Source of the DNA: Ectopseudomonas composti
GTDB lineage: Bacteria; Pseudomonadota; Gammaproteobacteria; Pseudomonadales; Pseudomonadaceae
DNA length: 11,007 bases
Direction: 5' to 3'
Assembly (NCBI GenBank): GCA_946886245.1
Contig: CAMPIF010000100.1
Location: forward strand, 1 to 11,007
How positions within the stretch are numbered: the stretch's first letter is position 1; every line of letters starts with the position of its first letter. Positions 1 to 7,433 of this stretch are shown here, one piece after another. The position numbers and the translations under genes were made by a program. The notes under the pieces were generated by a model. That model did no database searches. It had not been told where the DNA came from and saw only the letters and a program-made list of their open reading frames with translations.

Positions 1-893
1 ATTTCAGCCAGGCTCATCTGCTCGGCATTACGCAGTACCGGAACGACCAGACCGCGGTCGCTGGACACGGCAACACCGATGTCGGCATAGCCGTGGTAAA
101 CGATGTCGTTGCCGTCGATCGAGGCGTTGACTGCCGGGAAGCGCTTCAGGGCTTCGGTGGCGGCCTTGACGAAGAACGACATGAAGCCCAGACGCACGCC
201 ATTGTGGGACTTCTCGAACAGGTCCTTGTACTTCGAACGCAGGGCCATGACTTCGGTCATGTCGACTTCGTTGAAGGTGGTCAGCATGGCCATGGAGGAC
301 TGAGCCTCGACCAGACGCTCGGCGATCTTGGCGCGCAGGCGGGTCATCGGCACACGCTTCTCGGTGCGATCGCCAGTGGCGACGACAGCGGCAGCGGCCG
401 GAGCAGCGGCAGGCTTGGCAGCGGCAGCCGGAGCGTTCTTCTTGGCTTCGACGGCAGCGACCACGTCTTCCTTGGTCACTCGGCCACCTTTGCCGGTGCC
501 GGCGATGCTGTTGGGGTCGATGCCGTTCTCTTCAGCCAGCTTGCGCGCGGCCGGCGAGAGGATGGCGTCGTCGCCAGCGGCGGCAGCCGGAGCAGCAGCC
601 TGGGCCGGAGCGGCGGCAGCGGCCGGTGCGGCAGCCGGAGCAGCGGCGGCAGCGCCACCTTCGGTCAACTTGCCCAGCAGCTCGTTGGAAAGAACGGTGT
701 CGCCTTCGTTCTTGATGATTTCAGCCAGAACGCCGTCGGCCTCGGCCAGTACTTCGATCACGACCTTGTCGGTTTCGATGTCGACGATCAGCTCATCACG
801 CTTGACCGCTTCGCCCGGCTTCTTGTGCCAGGTGGCCACGGTGCCGTCGGCAACCGATTCCGGGAAGGTTGGGGCTTTGATCTCGATAGCCAT
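1..893 (-). CDS. sucB: Dihydrolipoyllysine succinyltransferase, E2 of 2-oxoglutarate dehydrogenase (3' end cut by window)
   Basis: E2 core of the 2-oxoglutarate dehydrogenase complex. It carries the succinyl group on a lipoyl arm and passes it to CoA in the cytoplasm. The first 297 codons are visible; E. coli SucB has about 405, so roughly a quarter (with the catalytic His-containing C-terminus) lies outside. Domains in order: lipoyl domain, residues 1-77, with lipoylated Lys43 in ETDKVVIEV; an Ala/Pro linker, about 81-106; an E1/E3-binding domain, about 110-147 (LSPAARKLAEENGID and GTGKGGRVTKEDV); a second Ala/Pro linker, about 154-172; then the acyltransferase domain from about 180. The ATG at 893-891 has an AAGGA-type ribosome binding site about 9 nt upstream (around 904-908). 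It follows sucA after 64 bp and is probably cotranscribed. The GCN-rich linkers make local low-complexity DNA around 395-435 and 570-660. Confidence 0.98.
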   Translation of the reverse strand, partial: MAIEIKAPTFPESVADGTVATWHKKPGEAVKRDELIVDIETDKVVIEVLAEADGVLAEIIKNEGDTVLSNELLGKLTEGGAAAAAPAAAPAAAAAPAQAAAPAAAAGDDAILSPAARKLAEENGIDPNSIAGTGKGGRVTKEDVVAAVEAKKNAPAAAAKPAAAPAAAAVVATGDRTEKRVPMTRLRAKIAERLVEAQSSMAMLTTFNEVDMTEVMALRSKYKDLFEKSHNGVRLGFMSFFVKAATEALKRFPAVNASIDGNDIVYHGYADIGVAVSSDRGLVVPVLRNAEQMSLAE

Positions 894-920
894 TGTATGC
901 GTTTCCTTAAATTCGGTTTA

Positions 921-948
921 CCGGCAGGTGGCACTCGCCACCTGCCGG
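921..948 (-). other. Perfect hairpin in the sucA-sucB spacer
   Basis: A perfect 12-bp inverted repeat, CCGGCAGGTGGC at 921-932 and its complement at 937-948, closes a 4-nt loop. On the sense (minus) strand it lies 9 nt after the sucA stop and 27 nt before the sucB ATG, and it is followed by TAAACCG rather than a T-run. It is therefore unlikely to be a classical intrinsic terminator. By inference it may stabilise or mark a processing point on the polycistronic mRNA, or tune the SucA:SucB ratio. It sits just upstream of the sucB ribosome binding site without covering it. Confidence 0.75.
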
Positions 949-957
949 ATGAAGGCG

Positions 958-3789
958 TTAAACAGTAAAGGCGTCCTGCAGCAGTTTTTCCTGCTGTTCG
1001 GCGTGCATCGACGCATAACCACAAGCGGGCGCTGCCGACGCATCACGACCGGCGTACTCCAGGAACAGCGACTTCTTGTGTGCAGTAGCGACGCGACGCA
1101 TGTGGTGCTGGCTGCAATACCAGGCCCCCTGGTTCATCGGCTCTTCCTGACACCAGACGATGTGCTTGAGGTTCTTGTACGGTGCCAGGGCTTCGGTCAG
1201 ATCGTCTTCCGGGAACGGATAGAGCTGCTCGATACGCACGATGGCGATATCGTCGCGGCCTTCGCTGCGGCGCTTTTCCAGCAAGTCGTAGTAGACCTTG
1301 CCGCTGCACAGAATCATCCGCGTCACCTTTTTCGGGTCGATCGCATCGATTTCCGGGATCACCGTCTGGAAGGAGCCTTCGGCCAGATCTTCCAGCGTCG
1401 AGATCGCCAATTTGTGGCGCAACAGCGACTTCGGCGTCAATACGACCAATGGCTTGCGCAGCGGGCGGATCACCTGACGACGCAGCAGATGGTAGATCTG
1501 TGCCGGGGTGGTCGGTACGCAGACCTGCATGTTGTGCTCGGCACACAGTTGCAGATAGCGTTCCAGACGCGCCGAGCTGTGCTCAGGCCCCTGCCCTTCA
1601 TAACCGTGCGGCAGCAACATGGTCAGGCCGCAGAGGCGACCCCACTTGTGCTCGCCGCTGGAGATGAACTGGTCGAACACCACCTGGGCGCCGTTGGCGA
1701 AGTCGCCGAACTGGGCTTCCCAGATCACCAGCGACTGCGGCTGAGTGGTGGCATAGCCGTATTCGAAGGCCAATACCGCTTCTTCGGAGAGGAAGGAGTC
1801 GTACAGATCGAAACGCGGTTGACCCTGGTAGAGGTTCTGCAACGGCAGGTGGGTACCGGCGTCCTTCTGGTTGTGCAGCACCGCGTGACGGTGCGAGAAG
1901 GTGCCGCGGCCGATGTCCTGACCGGTCATGCGGATCGGATGGCCTTCGAACAACAGCGTGGCGTAGGCCATGGTCTCGGCATAGCCCCAGTTGATCGGCA
2001 GCGCGCCGGCGCCCATCTTCTGGCGGTCTTCGAGAATCTTCGCGACCTGACGCTGAACGACGAAGCCTTCCGGAATTTCCAGCAGCTTGTTCGACAACTC
2101 CTGCAAGGTCTTCAGATCGAAACGGGTGTCGTGGCGTGCGGTCCAGGCGTGCCCCAGGTAGGGGCGCCAGTCGACGAACAGTTCCTTGTTCGGCTCCTTG
2201 ACCAGGCTCTTGACCACGTGCTGACCGTTATCCAGCGCAGTGCGGTAGTCGTCGATCTTGGCCTGCACGTCATCCACCGAATGACTGACCGCGGTGGTCA
2301 ACGCTTCGGCATACAGCTCGCGTGTAGTGCGCTGCTTGCCGATCTGCTGGTACATGATCGGCTGGGTGCCGCTCGGCTCGTCGGCCTCGTTGTGGCCACG
2401 ACGACGGTAGCAGACCAGGTCGATCACCACGTCGCGCTTGTACTGCATGCGGTAGTCGACCGCCAGCTGGGTAACGAACAGCACCGCTTCCGGATCGTCG
2501 CCGTTGACGTGCAGGATCGGCGCCTGAATCATCTTCGCCACATCGGTGCAATATTCGGTGGAACGCGAGTCCAACGGATTGCTGATGGTGAAGCCGACCT
2601 GGTTGTTGATCACGATATGAATCGTGCCGCCGGTCTTGAAGCCGCGAGTCTGCGACATCTGGAAGGTTTCCATGACCACGCCCTGACCGGCAAAAGCCGC
2701 GTCACCGTGCAGGGAAACCGGCAGAACCTTTTCGCCACTGGTATCGCGACGGCGATCCTGACGCGCACGCACCGACCCTTCGACCACTGGCGAAACGATC
2801 TCAAGGTGCGAGGGGTTGAACGCCATGGCCAGGTGCACTTCACCACCCGGGGTCATCACGTTGGAGGAGAAACCCTGGTGGTACTTGACGTCGCCGGAGG
2901 ACAGCCCGTCGGTCTTCTTGCCTTCGAACTCATCGAACAGATCGCGCGGGTTCTTGCCGAAGGTATTGACCAGTACGTTGAGGCGGCCACGGTGGGCCAT
3001 GCCGATGACGATTTCCTTGGTGCCGTAGGATCCGGAACGCTGGATCACCTCGTCGAGCAGCGGAATCAGACTTTCGCCACCTTCCAGACCGAAACGCTTG
3101 GTGCCCGGGTACTTGGTACCCAGATACTTCTCCAGACCTTCGGCGGCAGTCAGTCGCTCGAGCAGGTGACTTTGTGCTTCAGGGGAGAATTGCGGACGGC
3201 CACGCACGCTTTCCAGACGCTGCTGGAACCAGCTGCGTTGCTCGGAATCGACGATATGGGTGAACTCGGCACCGATGGTGCGGCAATATGTCTGCTGCAA
3301 TGCGCCGTGAATTTCGCGCAAAGTAGCTTCTTCCTTGCCAATGAACAGACCACCGGTACGGAAGGTAGTGTCCAGGTCGGCTTCGGTCAGACCATAGTGA
3401 TTGATGGCCAGATCCGCCGGTGCGGGACGCTGCCAGAGACCCAGCGGATCGAGCTGAGCGGCCTGATGGCCACGCATGCGATAGGCCTGAATCAAACGCA
3501 GTACTTCGACCTGTTTCTTTTCGTGCTCACTGCTCACGCTGCCGGCGGACACCGGTTGAGCGCGACGCTGATTTTTGGCAAGCAGAACGAAATGATCGCG
3601 AATCGTCGAATGCGATACGTCTGTGGTGGCGCTGCCGTCTGCCGGTAGCTTCTGGAAGTATGTGCGCCACTCTTCTGGCACAGCGTTGGGATCGTGCAGG
3701 TAGAGCTCATAGAGCTCTTCCACATAGGCAGCGTTACCACCGGATAGGTGGGCACTGTCCCACATGCGCTGCATCACGCTTTCTTGCAT
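958..3789 (-). CDS. sucA: 2-oxoglutarate dehydrogenase E1 component (thiamine diphosphate-dependent decarboxylase)
   Basis: Decarboxylates 2-oxoglutarate with thiamine diphosphate and reductively succinylates the lipoyl arm of SucB. The protein is 943 aa, close to E. coli SucA (933). Visible landmarks: the N-terminal peripheral-subunit-binding segment with the SHLSGG-like sequence (residues 12-18, SAHLSGG); GMAHRGRLNVL at 263-273; the ThDP/Mg motif beginning HGDAAFAGQG (361-370) and ending with NNQVGF (395-400); RRRGHNEADEPSG at 462-474; a transketolase-type pyrimidine-binding domain, about 595-795, including QDIGRGTFSHRHAVLH (624-639) and LPHGYEGQGPEHSSARLER (726-744). ATG at 3789 is preferred over the internal ATG at residue 6 because it matches the family N-terminus, and GAGGGTGA lies about 7 nt upstream. 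No truncation or frameshift is seen. sucB follows; sdhB precedes it across a 249-bp structured spacer. Confidence 0.99.
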   Translation of the reverse strand: MQESVMQRMWDSAHLSGGNAAYVEELYELYLHDPNAVPEEWRTYFQKLPADGSATTDVSHSTIRDHFVLLAKNQRRAQPVSAGSVSSEHEKKQVEVLRLIQAYRMRGHQAAQLDPLGLWQRPAPADLAINHYGLTEADLDTTFRTGGLFIGKEEATLREIHGALQQTYCRTIGAEFTHIVDSEQRSWFQQRLESVRGRPQFSPEAQSHLLERLTAAEGLEKYLGTKYPGTKRFGLEGGESLIPLLDEVIQRSGSYGTKEIVIGMAHRGRLNVLVNTFGKNPRDLFDEFEGKKTDGLSSGDVKYHQGFSSNVMTPGGEVHLAMAFNPSHLEIVSPVVEGSVRARQDRRRDTSGEKVLPVSLHGDAAFAGQGVVMETFQMSQTRGFKTGGTIHIVINNQVGFTISNPLDSRSTEYCTDVAKMIQAPILHVNGDDPEAVLFVTQLAVDYRMQYKRDVVIDLVCYRRRGHNEADEPSGTQPIMYQQIGKQRTTRELYAEALTTAVSHSVDDVQAKIDDYRTALDNGQHVVKSLVKEPNKELFVDWRPYLGHAWTARHDTRFDLKTLQELSNKLLEIPEGFVVQRQVAKILEDRQKMGAGALPINWGYAETMAYATLLFEGHPIRMTGQDIGRGTFSHRHAVLHNQKDAGTHLPLQNLYQGQPRFDLYDSFLSEEAVLAFEYGYATTQPQSLVIWEAQFGDFANGAQVVFDQFISSGEHKWGRLCGLTMLLPHGYEGQGPEHSSARLERYLQLCAEHNMQVCVPTTPAQIYHLLRRQVIRPLRKPLVVLTPKSLLRHKLAISTLEDLAEGSFQTVIPEIDAIDPKKVTRMILCSGKVYYDLLEKRRSEGRDDIAIVRIEQLYPFPEDDLTEALAPYKNLKHIVWCQEEPMNQGAWYCSQHHMRRVATAHKKSLFLEYAGRDASAAPACGYASMHAEQQEKLLQDAFTV

Positions 3790-4038
3790 GCTTGGTCACC
3801 CTCGGTAAGGGGACACCACCGGCGTGAATACCGCATGGTCCTGATCAAAGTCATGATGCTGCGACTCGGATAAAGCCACTTGGGTTCCCGCAGATAGTCC
3901 GGGTACCAGCCCGGATGCCCCTGCTGGTCGTCATGTTTTTCGAGTATGAGCCGCGGCTTTGTGGGCTGCGGCTCTGGCTTTACTGCGAGGCCGACCTGAG
4001 CCGGACTCGCAGGTGTTACAGGTATAGCAACTTGCGAA
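3790..4038 (-). other. Structured sdhB-sucA spacer with three hairpin candidates
   Basis: This 249-bp spacer is long for a cotranscribed operon whose other sdh junctions are a few bases. It holds three inverted repeats: TCCGGG (3898-3903) with CCCGGA (3910-3915), 6-nt loop; GAGCCGC (3948-3954) with GCGGCTC (3968-3974), 13-nt loop; and GCGAG..CCG (3985-3993) with CGG..CTCGC (4002-4010), one G/A mismatch and an 8-nt loop. None is followed by a T-run on the minus strand, so I do not call a terminator. I found no convincing -35/-10 pair for a separate sucA promoter and no plausible small gene. A role in mRNA processing, partial attenuation or differential stability of the sdh and suc segments is inference. 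Confidence 0.5.
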
Positions 4039-4746
4039 TCAGGTACCGCTCTGCAGCAGCATGTTACGCACGTGGCCGATCGCCTTGGTCGGGTTCAGAC
4101 CCTTGGGGCAGACGTTCACGCAGTTCATGATGCCGCGGCAACGGAACACACTGAACGGATCGTCCAGCGAAGCCAGACGCTCAGCGGTCTTGGTGTCACG
4201 GCTGTCGGCCAGGAAGCGATAGGCCTGCAGCAGTGCAGCGGGACCGAGGAACTTGTCGGGGTTCCACCAGAACGACGGGCAGCTGGTCGAGCAGCACGCG
4301 CACAGGATGCACTCGTACAGCCCGTCGAGCTTCTCGCGCTCTTCCGGCGATTGCAGACGCTCGATGGCCGGAGCCGGCGTATCGTTCTGCAGGAACGGCT
4401 GCACCTTCTCGTACTGCTTGTAGAAGATGCTCATGTCGACGACCAGGTCACGAATGACCGGCAGACCCGGCAACGGACGAATCACCAGCTTGCCGCCCTT
4501 GAGGCCGGCAGCGGAGATCGGCGTGATGCAGGCCAGGCCGTTCTTGCCATTGATGTTCATGCCGTCGGAGCCACACACGCCTTCACGGCAGGAACGACGG
4601 TAGGAGAAGCCTTCGTCCTGTTCCTTGATCAGCGCCAGCACGTCGAGGACCATGATGTCCTTGCCGCCGGTGTCGACCTGGAAGTCCTGCATGAACGGAG
4701 CAGCGTCCTTCTCCGGGTTGTAGCGATAAACACTGACTTGCAACAT
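4039..4746 (-). CDS. sdhB: Succinate dehydrogenase iron-sulfur subunit
   Basis: Membrane-associated electron-transfer subunit of complex II, passing electrons from the SdhA flavin to ubiquinone through three iron-sulfur centres. It has 235 aa, near the family norm. All ligands are visible: [2Fe-2S] C53, C58, D61 and C73 (SCREGVCGSDG and NGLAC); [4Fe-4S] C146, C149, C152 and C213; [3Fe-4S] C156, C203 and C209. These sit at a constant small offset from E. coli SdhB. Start choice: an in-frame GTG at 4755 would add three residues, but that codon lies inside the Shine-Dalgarno-like AAGGGTG (4753-4759). The ATG at 4746, 6 nt downstream of that site, is therefore preferred and gives the family N-terminus MLQVSVYRYN. 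The gap to the sdhA stop is 11 nt, implying translational coupling. Confidence 0.98.
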   Translation of the reverse strand: MLQVSVYRYNPEKDAAPFMQDFQVDTGGKDIMVLDVLALIKEQDEGFSYRRSCREGVCGSDGMNINGKNGLACITPISAAGLKGGKLVIRPLPGLPVIRDLVVDMSIFYKQYEKVQPFLQNDTPAPAIERLQSPEEREKLDGLYECILCACCSTSCPSFWWNPDKFLGPAALLQAYRFLADSRDTKTAERLASLDDPFSVFRCRGIMNCVNVCPKGLNPTKAIGHVRNMLLQSGT

Positions 4747-4752
4747 ATCAGT

Positions 4753-4759
4753 CACCCTT
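4753..4759 (-). promoter_or_regulatory. sdhB ribosome binding site, deciding its start
   Basis: AAGGGTG reads on the minus strand, 6 nt before the ATG at 4746. It overlaps the sdhA stop codon TAA (4758-4760) and contains the competing GTG codon, which argues against the longer sdhB reading. Overlap of a stop with the next ribosome binding site is typical of coupled operon genes. Confidence 0.75.
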
Positions 4760-6530
4760 AATAAGTCCGAACCTTGGGTTCAAATGCCGGAACGGTCTTC
4801 GGCGCGAAGTTCACGTCACGCTTGGCTACGCGCTTCTCGCCCGGGAAGTAGAGCGAATGGCACAGCCAGTTCTGATCGTCGCGCTCCTCGAAATCTTCAC
4901 GAGCGTGCGCACCGCGCGACTCTTTACGAGCCTCGGCAGCCACAGCGGTCGCTTCGGCGACTTCGAGCAGGTTTTGCAGTTCCAGCGCCTCGATACGCGC
5001 AGTGTTGAACGCCTGGCTCTTGTCCGCGATCTTGACTTTCGCGATGCGCTCACGCAGGTCGGCCAGTTGTTGGATGCCCTTCTGCATGTATTCGCCAGTA
5101 CGGAATACACCGAAGTAGTTCTGCATGCACTGTTGCAGCTCTTTGCGCAGCGGCGCTACATCTTCGCCGGTGCTGCGCTCGTTGACGCCAGCCAGACGCG
5201 ACAGCGACTGCTCGATGTCGGTTTCGCTGGCACCGCGAGCTTCCACGCCTTCTTTCAGCGCTTTTTCCAGGTGCAGGCCAGCCGCACGACCGAATACCAC
5301 CAGGTCGAGCAGCGAGTTACCGCCCAGACGGTTGGCGCCGTGCACCGATACGCACGCCACTTCACCTACGGCGAACAGACCGTCGATGATCTTGTCGTTG
5401 CCGTTGGCATCCTGAGTGATGGCCTGACCATGAATGTTGGTCGGCACGCCGCCCATCATGTAGTGGCAGGTCGGGATGACCGGAACCGGAGCGACGACCG
5501 GGTCGACGTGAGCGAAGGTCTTGGACAGTTCGCAGATACCCGGCAGGCGGCTGTGCAGCACTTCCTCGCCGAGGTGATCGAGCTTGAGCAGCACGTGGTC
5601 CTTGTCCGGGCCACAGCCGTTGCCGGCGATGACTTCCTTGACCATGGAGCGCGCAACCACGTCGCGGCCAGCCAGGTCTTTGGCGTTCGGCGCATAACGC
5701 TCCATGAAACGCTCGCCATGGGCGTTGATCAGGTAACCACCCTCACCACGGCAACCTTCGGTGACCAGTACACCAGCGCCGGCGATACCGGTCGGGTGGA
5801 ACTGCCACATTTCGATGTCCTGCACCGGCACACCGGCACGCAGGGCCATGCCCACGCCGTCACCGGTGTTGATCAGGGCGTTGGTGGTGGAGGCGTAGAT
5901 ACGACCCGCACCGCCAGTGGCCAGGACCACGGCCTTGGAGCGGATGTAGACGGTTTCGCCAGTCTCGATGCAGATGGCGATGACGCCGACGATGGCGCCG
6001 TCCTGGTTCTTCACCAGGTCAACGGCGTACCACTCGTTGAGGAACGAGGTGCCAGCTTTCAGGTTGGCCTGATACAGGGTGTGCAGCAGCGCGTGACCGG
6101 TACGGTCGGCAGCAGCACAGGTACGGGCAGCCTGGGTCGGATTGTCCGGCCCCTTGGACTGGCCGCCGAACGGACGCTGGTAAATGCGGCCCTGCTCGGT
6201 ACGGGAGAACGGCAGACCCATGTGCTCGAGTTCGAACACGGCTTCCGGGCCGACGGAGCACATGTATTCGATCGCGTCCTGGTCACCGATGTAGTCGGAA
6301 CCCTTGACGGTATCGTACATGTGCCAGCGCCAATCATCGTTCGGGTCGGCCGAAGCGATGGCGCAGGTGATGCCACCCTGAGCGGAAACGGTGTGCGAAC
6401 GAGTCGGGAACACCTTGGTGACCACGGCTGTCTTGTGACCGCCCTGAGCCAGTTGCAGCGCAGCACGCATGCCGGCGCCGCCACCACCAACGATGATGGC
6501 GTCATAAGAAAGAGTACGGATGCTAGCCAT
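4758..6530 (-). CDS. sdhA: Succinate dehydrogenase flavoprotein subunit
   Basis: Catalytic subunit of complex II on the cytoplasmic face of the inner membrane: oxidises succinate to fumarate with covalent FAD. It has 590 aa, against 588 in E. coli. Visible features: N-terminal dinucleotide-binding GGGGAG (residues 15-20); the covalent FAD His46 in [14 protein letters not shown] with His245; the active-site loop with Arg289 in [18 protein letters not shown] with His356; and a C-terminal domain ending [13 protein letters not shown], where the final Arg-Thr-Tyr is typical of the family. The ATG at 6530 follows the sdhD stop after 3 nt; a GGGG stretch about 10 nt upstream, inside the sdhD end, can act as the ribosome binding site. 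Every key residue is present. Confidence 0.99.
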   Translation of the reverse strand: MASIRTLSYDAIIVGGGGAGMRAALQLAQGGHKTAVVTKVFPTRSHTVSAQGGITCAIASADPNDDWRWHMYDTVKGSDYIGDQDAIEYMCSVGPEAVFELEHMGLPFSRTEQGRIYQRPFGGQSKGPDNPTQAARTCAAADRTGHALLHTLYQANLKAGTSFLNEWYAVDLVKNQDGAIVGVIAICIETGETVYIRSKAVVLATGGAGRIYASTTNALINTGDGVGMALRAGVPVQDIEMWQFHPTGIAGAGVLVTEGCRGEGGYLINAHGERFMERYAPNAKDLAGRDVVARSMVKEVIAGNGCGPDKDHVLLKLDHLGEEVLHSRLPGICELSKTFAHVDPVVAPVPVIPTCHYMMGGVPTNIHGQAITQDANGNDKIIDGLFAVGEVACVSVHGANRLGGNSLLDLVVFGRAAGLHLEKALKEGVEARGASETDIEQSLSRLAGVNERSTGEDVAPLRKELQQCMQNYFGVFRTGEYMQKGIQQLADLRERIAKVKIADKSQAFNTARIEALELQNLLEVAEATAVAAEARKESRGAHAREDFEERDDQNWLCHSLYFPGEKRVAKRDVNFAPKTVPAFEPKVRTY

Positions 6531-6533
6531 GAA

Positions 6534-6902
6534 TCAGAAACCCCACAGAATCTGCACGCCCCAGACGAACATCGCAAACATGGCGATGCCACACACGGCC
6601 TGGAACAGGAAACGCACACCAGTCGCCCACTTGCCCAGCGCCATCGGCGTCAGGTAGTCGGTGGAAATGGTCCACATGCCAACCCAGGCGTGCACGCTCA
6701 GTGCAACGAGGGCCAGCAGGCTGAAGATGCGCATTGCGGTATGCGAGAACAGACCATGCCATTCGGCGTAGCCCATACCCGGATTACAGATCACATAGCC
6801 CAGCAGAAACAGCGTGTAAGCCGCGAGAACGACCGCAGAAACGCGCTGAGCCATCCAGTCGTAGAGGCCCGAACGCGAGAAATTCGTGACATTGGTTACC
6901 AT
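6534..6902 (-). CDS. sdhD: Succinate dehydrogenase membrane anchor subunit (SdhD)
   Basis: One of the two small membrane subunits anchoring complex II and forming the haem b and ubiquinone pocket. It has 122 aa with three hydrophobic segments at about 18-39, 56-79 and 92-119. HAWVGMWTISTDY contains His71, Asp82 and Tyr83, the same numbers as in E. coli SdhD, where Tyr83 helps bind quinone. Start: the ATG at 6902 gives MVTNVTNFSRSG. Another in-frame start two codons earlier (6908) is less likely because it lies deeper inside sdhC. The chosen ATG overlaps the end of sdhC by 7 nt (ATGGTAA), so translation is probably coupled. In P. aeruginosa sdh mRNA is reported to be lowered by the iron-responsive PrrF small RNAs; I cannot show a pairing site here. 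Confidence 0.97.
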   Translation of the reverse strand: MVTNVTNFSRSGLYDWMAQRVSAVVLAAYTLFLLGYVICNPGMGYAEWHGLFSHTAMRIFSLLALVALSVHAWVGMWTISTDYLTPMALGKWATGVRFLFQAVCGIAMFAMFVWGVQILWGF

Positions 6903-7270
6903 ATCCACACCCCCAGCAGCACGATCACGACCGCCGCAACGGCGATGACGATTTTCGAGCCCAGTTTGCCGCCTTCCAGCGTCTCACCGATGCCCATGTC
7001 CATGATCAGGTGGCGTACACCGGCCACCAGGTGGTACAGCAGAGCGGACAACAGACCCCAGATCACGAACTTGGCCAGCGGGCTGGTCAGGCACTCTTTC
7101 ACCTGGGCGAAGCCCTCTTCGGAGGTCAGCGACTTGTCGAGGCCAAACAGCAGAATGGCGATACCGACAAAGAGGATGACACCGGAGATACGGTGAAGAA
7201 TGGACGTGTAAGCGGTGATCGGAAGCTTGATAGTCCGAAGGTCTAGGTTTACAGGTCGTTGGCTATTCAC
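6896..7270 (-). CDS. sdhC: Succinate dehydrogenase cytochrome b556 subunit (SdhC)
   Basis: Large membrane anchor of complex II that supplies the haem b ligand. As called it has 124 aa, against 129 in E. coli. The family signature NSQRPVNLDLRTIKLP opens the protein; SILHRISG carries Ser23 and Arg27 (E. coli Ser27 and Arg31, quinone site); YHLVAGVRHLIMD carries the haem ligand His80 (E. coli His84). Three membrane segments lie at about 22-45, 66-90 and 105-124. Start: no in-frame ATG exists. The GTG at 7270 is the only sensible in-frame start near the conserved N-terminus, but no ribosome binding site lies at a normal distance. A TTG at 7351 would add 27 unconserved residues and is rejected. 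A better-placed AGGGG serves an out-of-frame GTG at 7284 (separate entry), so the true initiation route is open. First gene of the operon. Confidence 0.93.
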   Translation of the reverse strand: MNSQRPVNLDLRTIKLPITAYTSILHRISGVILFVGIAILLFGLDKSLTSEEGFAQVKECLTSPLAKFVIWGLLSALLYHLVAGVRHLIMDMGIGETLEGGKLGSKIVIAVAAVVIVLLGVWIW

Positions 7271-7284
7271 GGCTTTTTTATCAC
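7267..7284 (-). other. Out-of-frame GTG mini-ORF overlapping the sdhC start, with slippery A-AAA-AAG
   Basis: GTG ATA AAA AAG CCG TGA reads from 7284 to 7267 and ends within the sdhC start (its TGA shares GTGA with the sdhC GTG). AGGGG sits 8 nt upstream of the mini-ORF GTG, a normal spacing, but about 22 nt from the sdhC GTG. The codons include A-AAA-AAG in the correct phase for a -1 slip. Such a slip would continue as GCC GTG AAT into sdhC and give MIKKAVNSQRPVNLD, which resembles the E. coli SdhC start MIRNVKKQRPVNLD. Stop/start coupling, frameshifting or a small indel are all possible. Confidence 0.4.
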
Positions 7285-7332
7285 ACTGAGAGCCCCTAAC
7301 TATCAGGGCAAAGTTGTTGGGAAGTGCACTGG

Positions 7333-7368
7333 TCAGGTACCCATCACCCAATGAGTGAGAACCGCCAT
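7333..7368 (-). other. Possible 11-residue leader peptide upstream of sdhC
   Basis: The predicted sdhC leader contains ATG at 7368-7366 with an AGGG stretch 7 nt upstream, encoding MAVLTHWVMGT and a TGA at 7335-7333. The frame starts inside the right-hand (3') arm of the leader hairpin at 7361-7394. It shows no run of a regulatory amino acid, so a classic attenuation peptide is not indicated. A frame this short can arise by chance. Confidence 0.2.
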
Positions 7369-7394
7369 GACACGGCCCTAAAGCCTGTGGCGGT
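7361..7394 (-). other. Hairpin at the predicted 5' end of the sdhC mRNA
   Basis: ACCGCCA (7361-7367) pairs with TGGCGGT (7388-7394) over 7 bp. A short inner stem, GGC (7374-7376) with GCC (7383-7385), lies within the loop. With transcription predicted to begin near 7398 on the minus strand, this hairpin would lie within the first few bases of the sdh mRNA, where such structures often protect against 5' decay. An overlapping alternative pairing, CTGTGGC (7385-7391) with GCCGCAG (7397-7403), is also possible. Confidence 0.4.
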
Positions 7395-7403
7395 CGGCCG
7401 CAG

Positions 7404-7432
7404 AGTATAGACAGTTAGCAGACTAATGACAA
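7404..7432 (-). promoter_or_regulatory. sigma70-type promoter for sdhC
   Basis: On the minus strand TTGTCA (7432-7427) and TATACT (7409-7404) are separated by exactly 17 nt. Both match five of six consensus bases (TTGACA, TATAAT). The predicted start near 7398 gives a leader of about 128 nt before the sdhC GTG. It is the best promoter-like pair seen on the minus strand of this spacer, and its position fits control of the whole sdh-suc operon. Confidence 0.65.
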
Positions 7433-7433
7433 T

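Noticed and set aside
328..3648. A very long plus-strand open frame (1106 codons) antisense to sucB and sucA
   Set aside because: The opposite strand carries unmistakable SucA and SucB with complete motifs. Long antisense frames are a common by-product of strong GC third-position bias, and the translation shows no family motif and is low in complexity near the Ala/Pro linkers.
3948..3974. Intrinsic terminator after sdhB
   Set aside because: The stem is GC-rich, but on the minus strand it is followed by ATACTCG and then a run of A, not T. A terminator would need U residues there.
4857..7196. A 779-codon plus-strand open frame antisense to sdhA, sdhD and sdhC
   Set aside because: Same cause: it mirrors three real genes with intact catalytic residues. 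It has no recognisable domain or dedicated ribosome binding site, and it crosses gene boundaries.
7268..7285. A-rich stretch near the sdhC start as a Crc/Hfq catabolite motif
   Set aside because: The run has only six A and does not satisfy AAnAAnAA. The same holds for the six-A run just inside gltA.
7271..7351. N-terminal extension of sdhC from a TTG codon (27 extra residues)
   Set aside because: The added residues are not like any SdhC N-terminus I know and start at a rare codon without a good ribosome binding site. The family begins close to the QRPVNLDLRTIK block.
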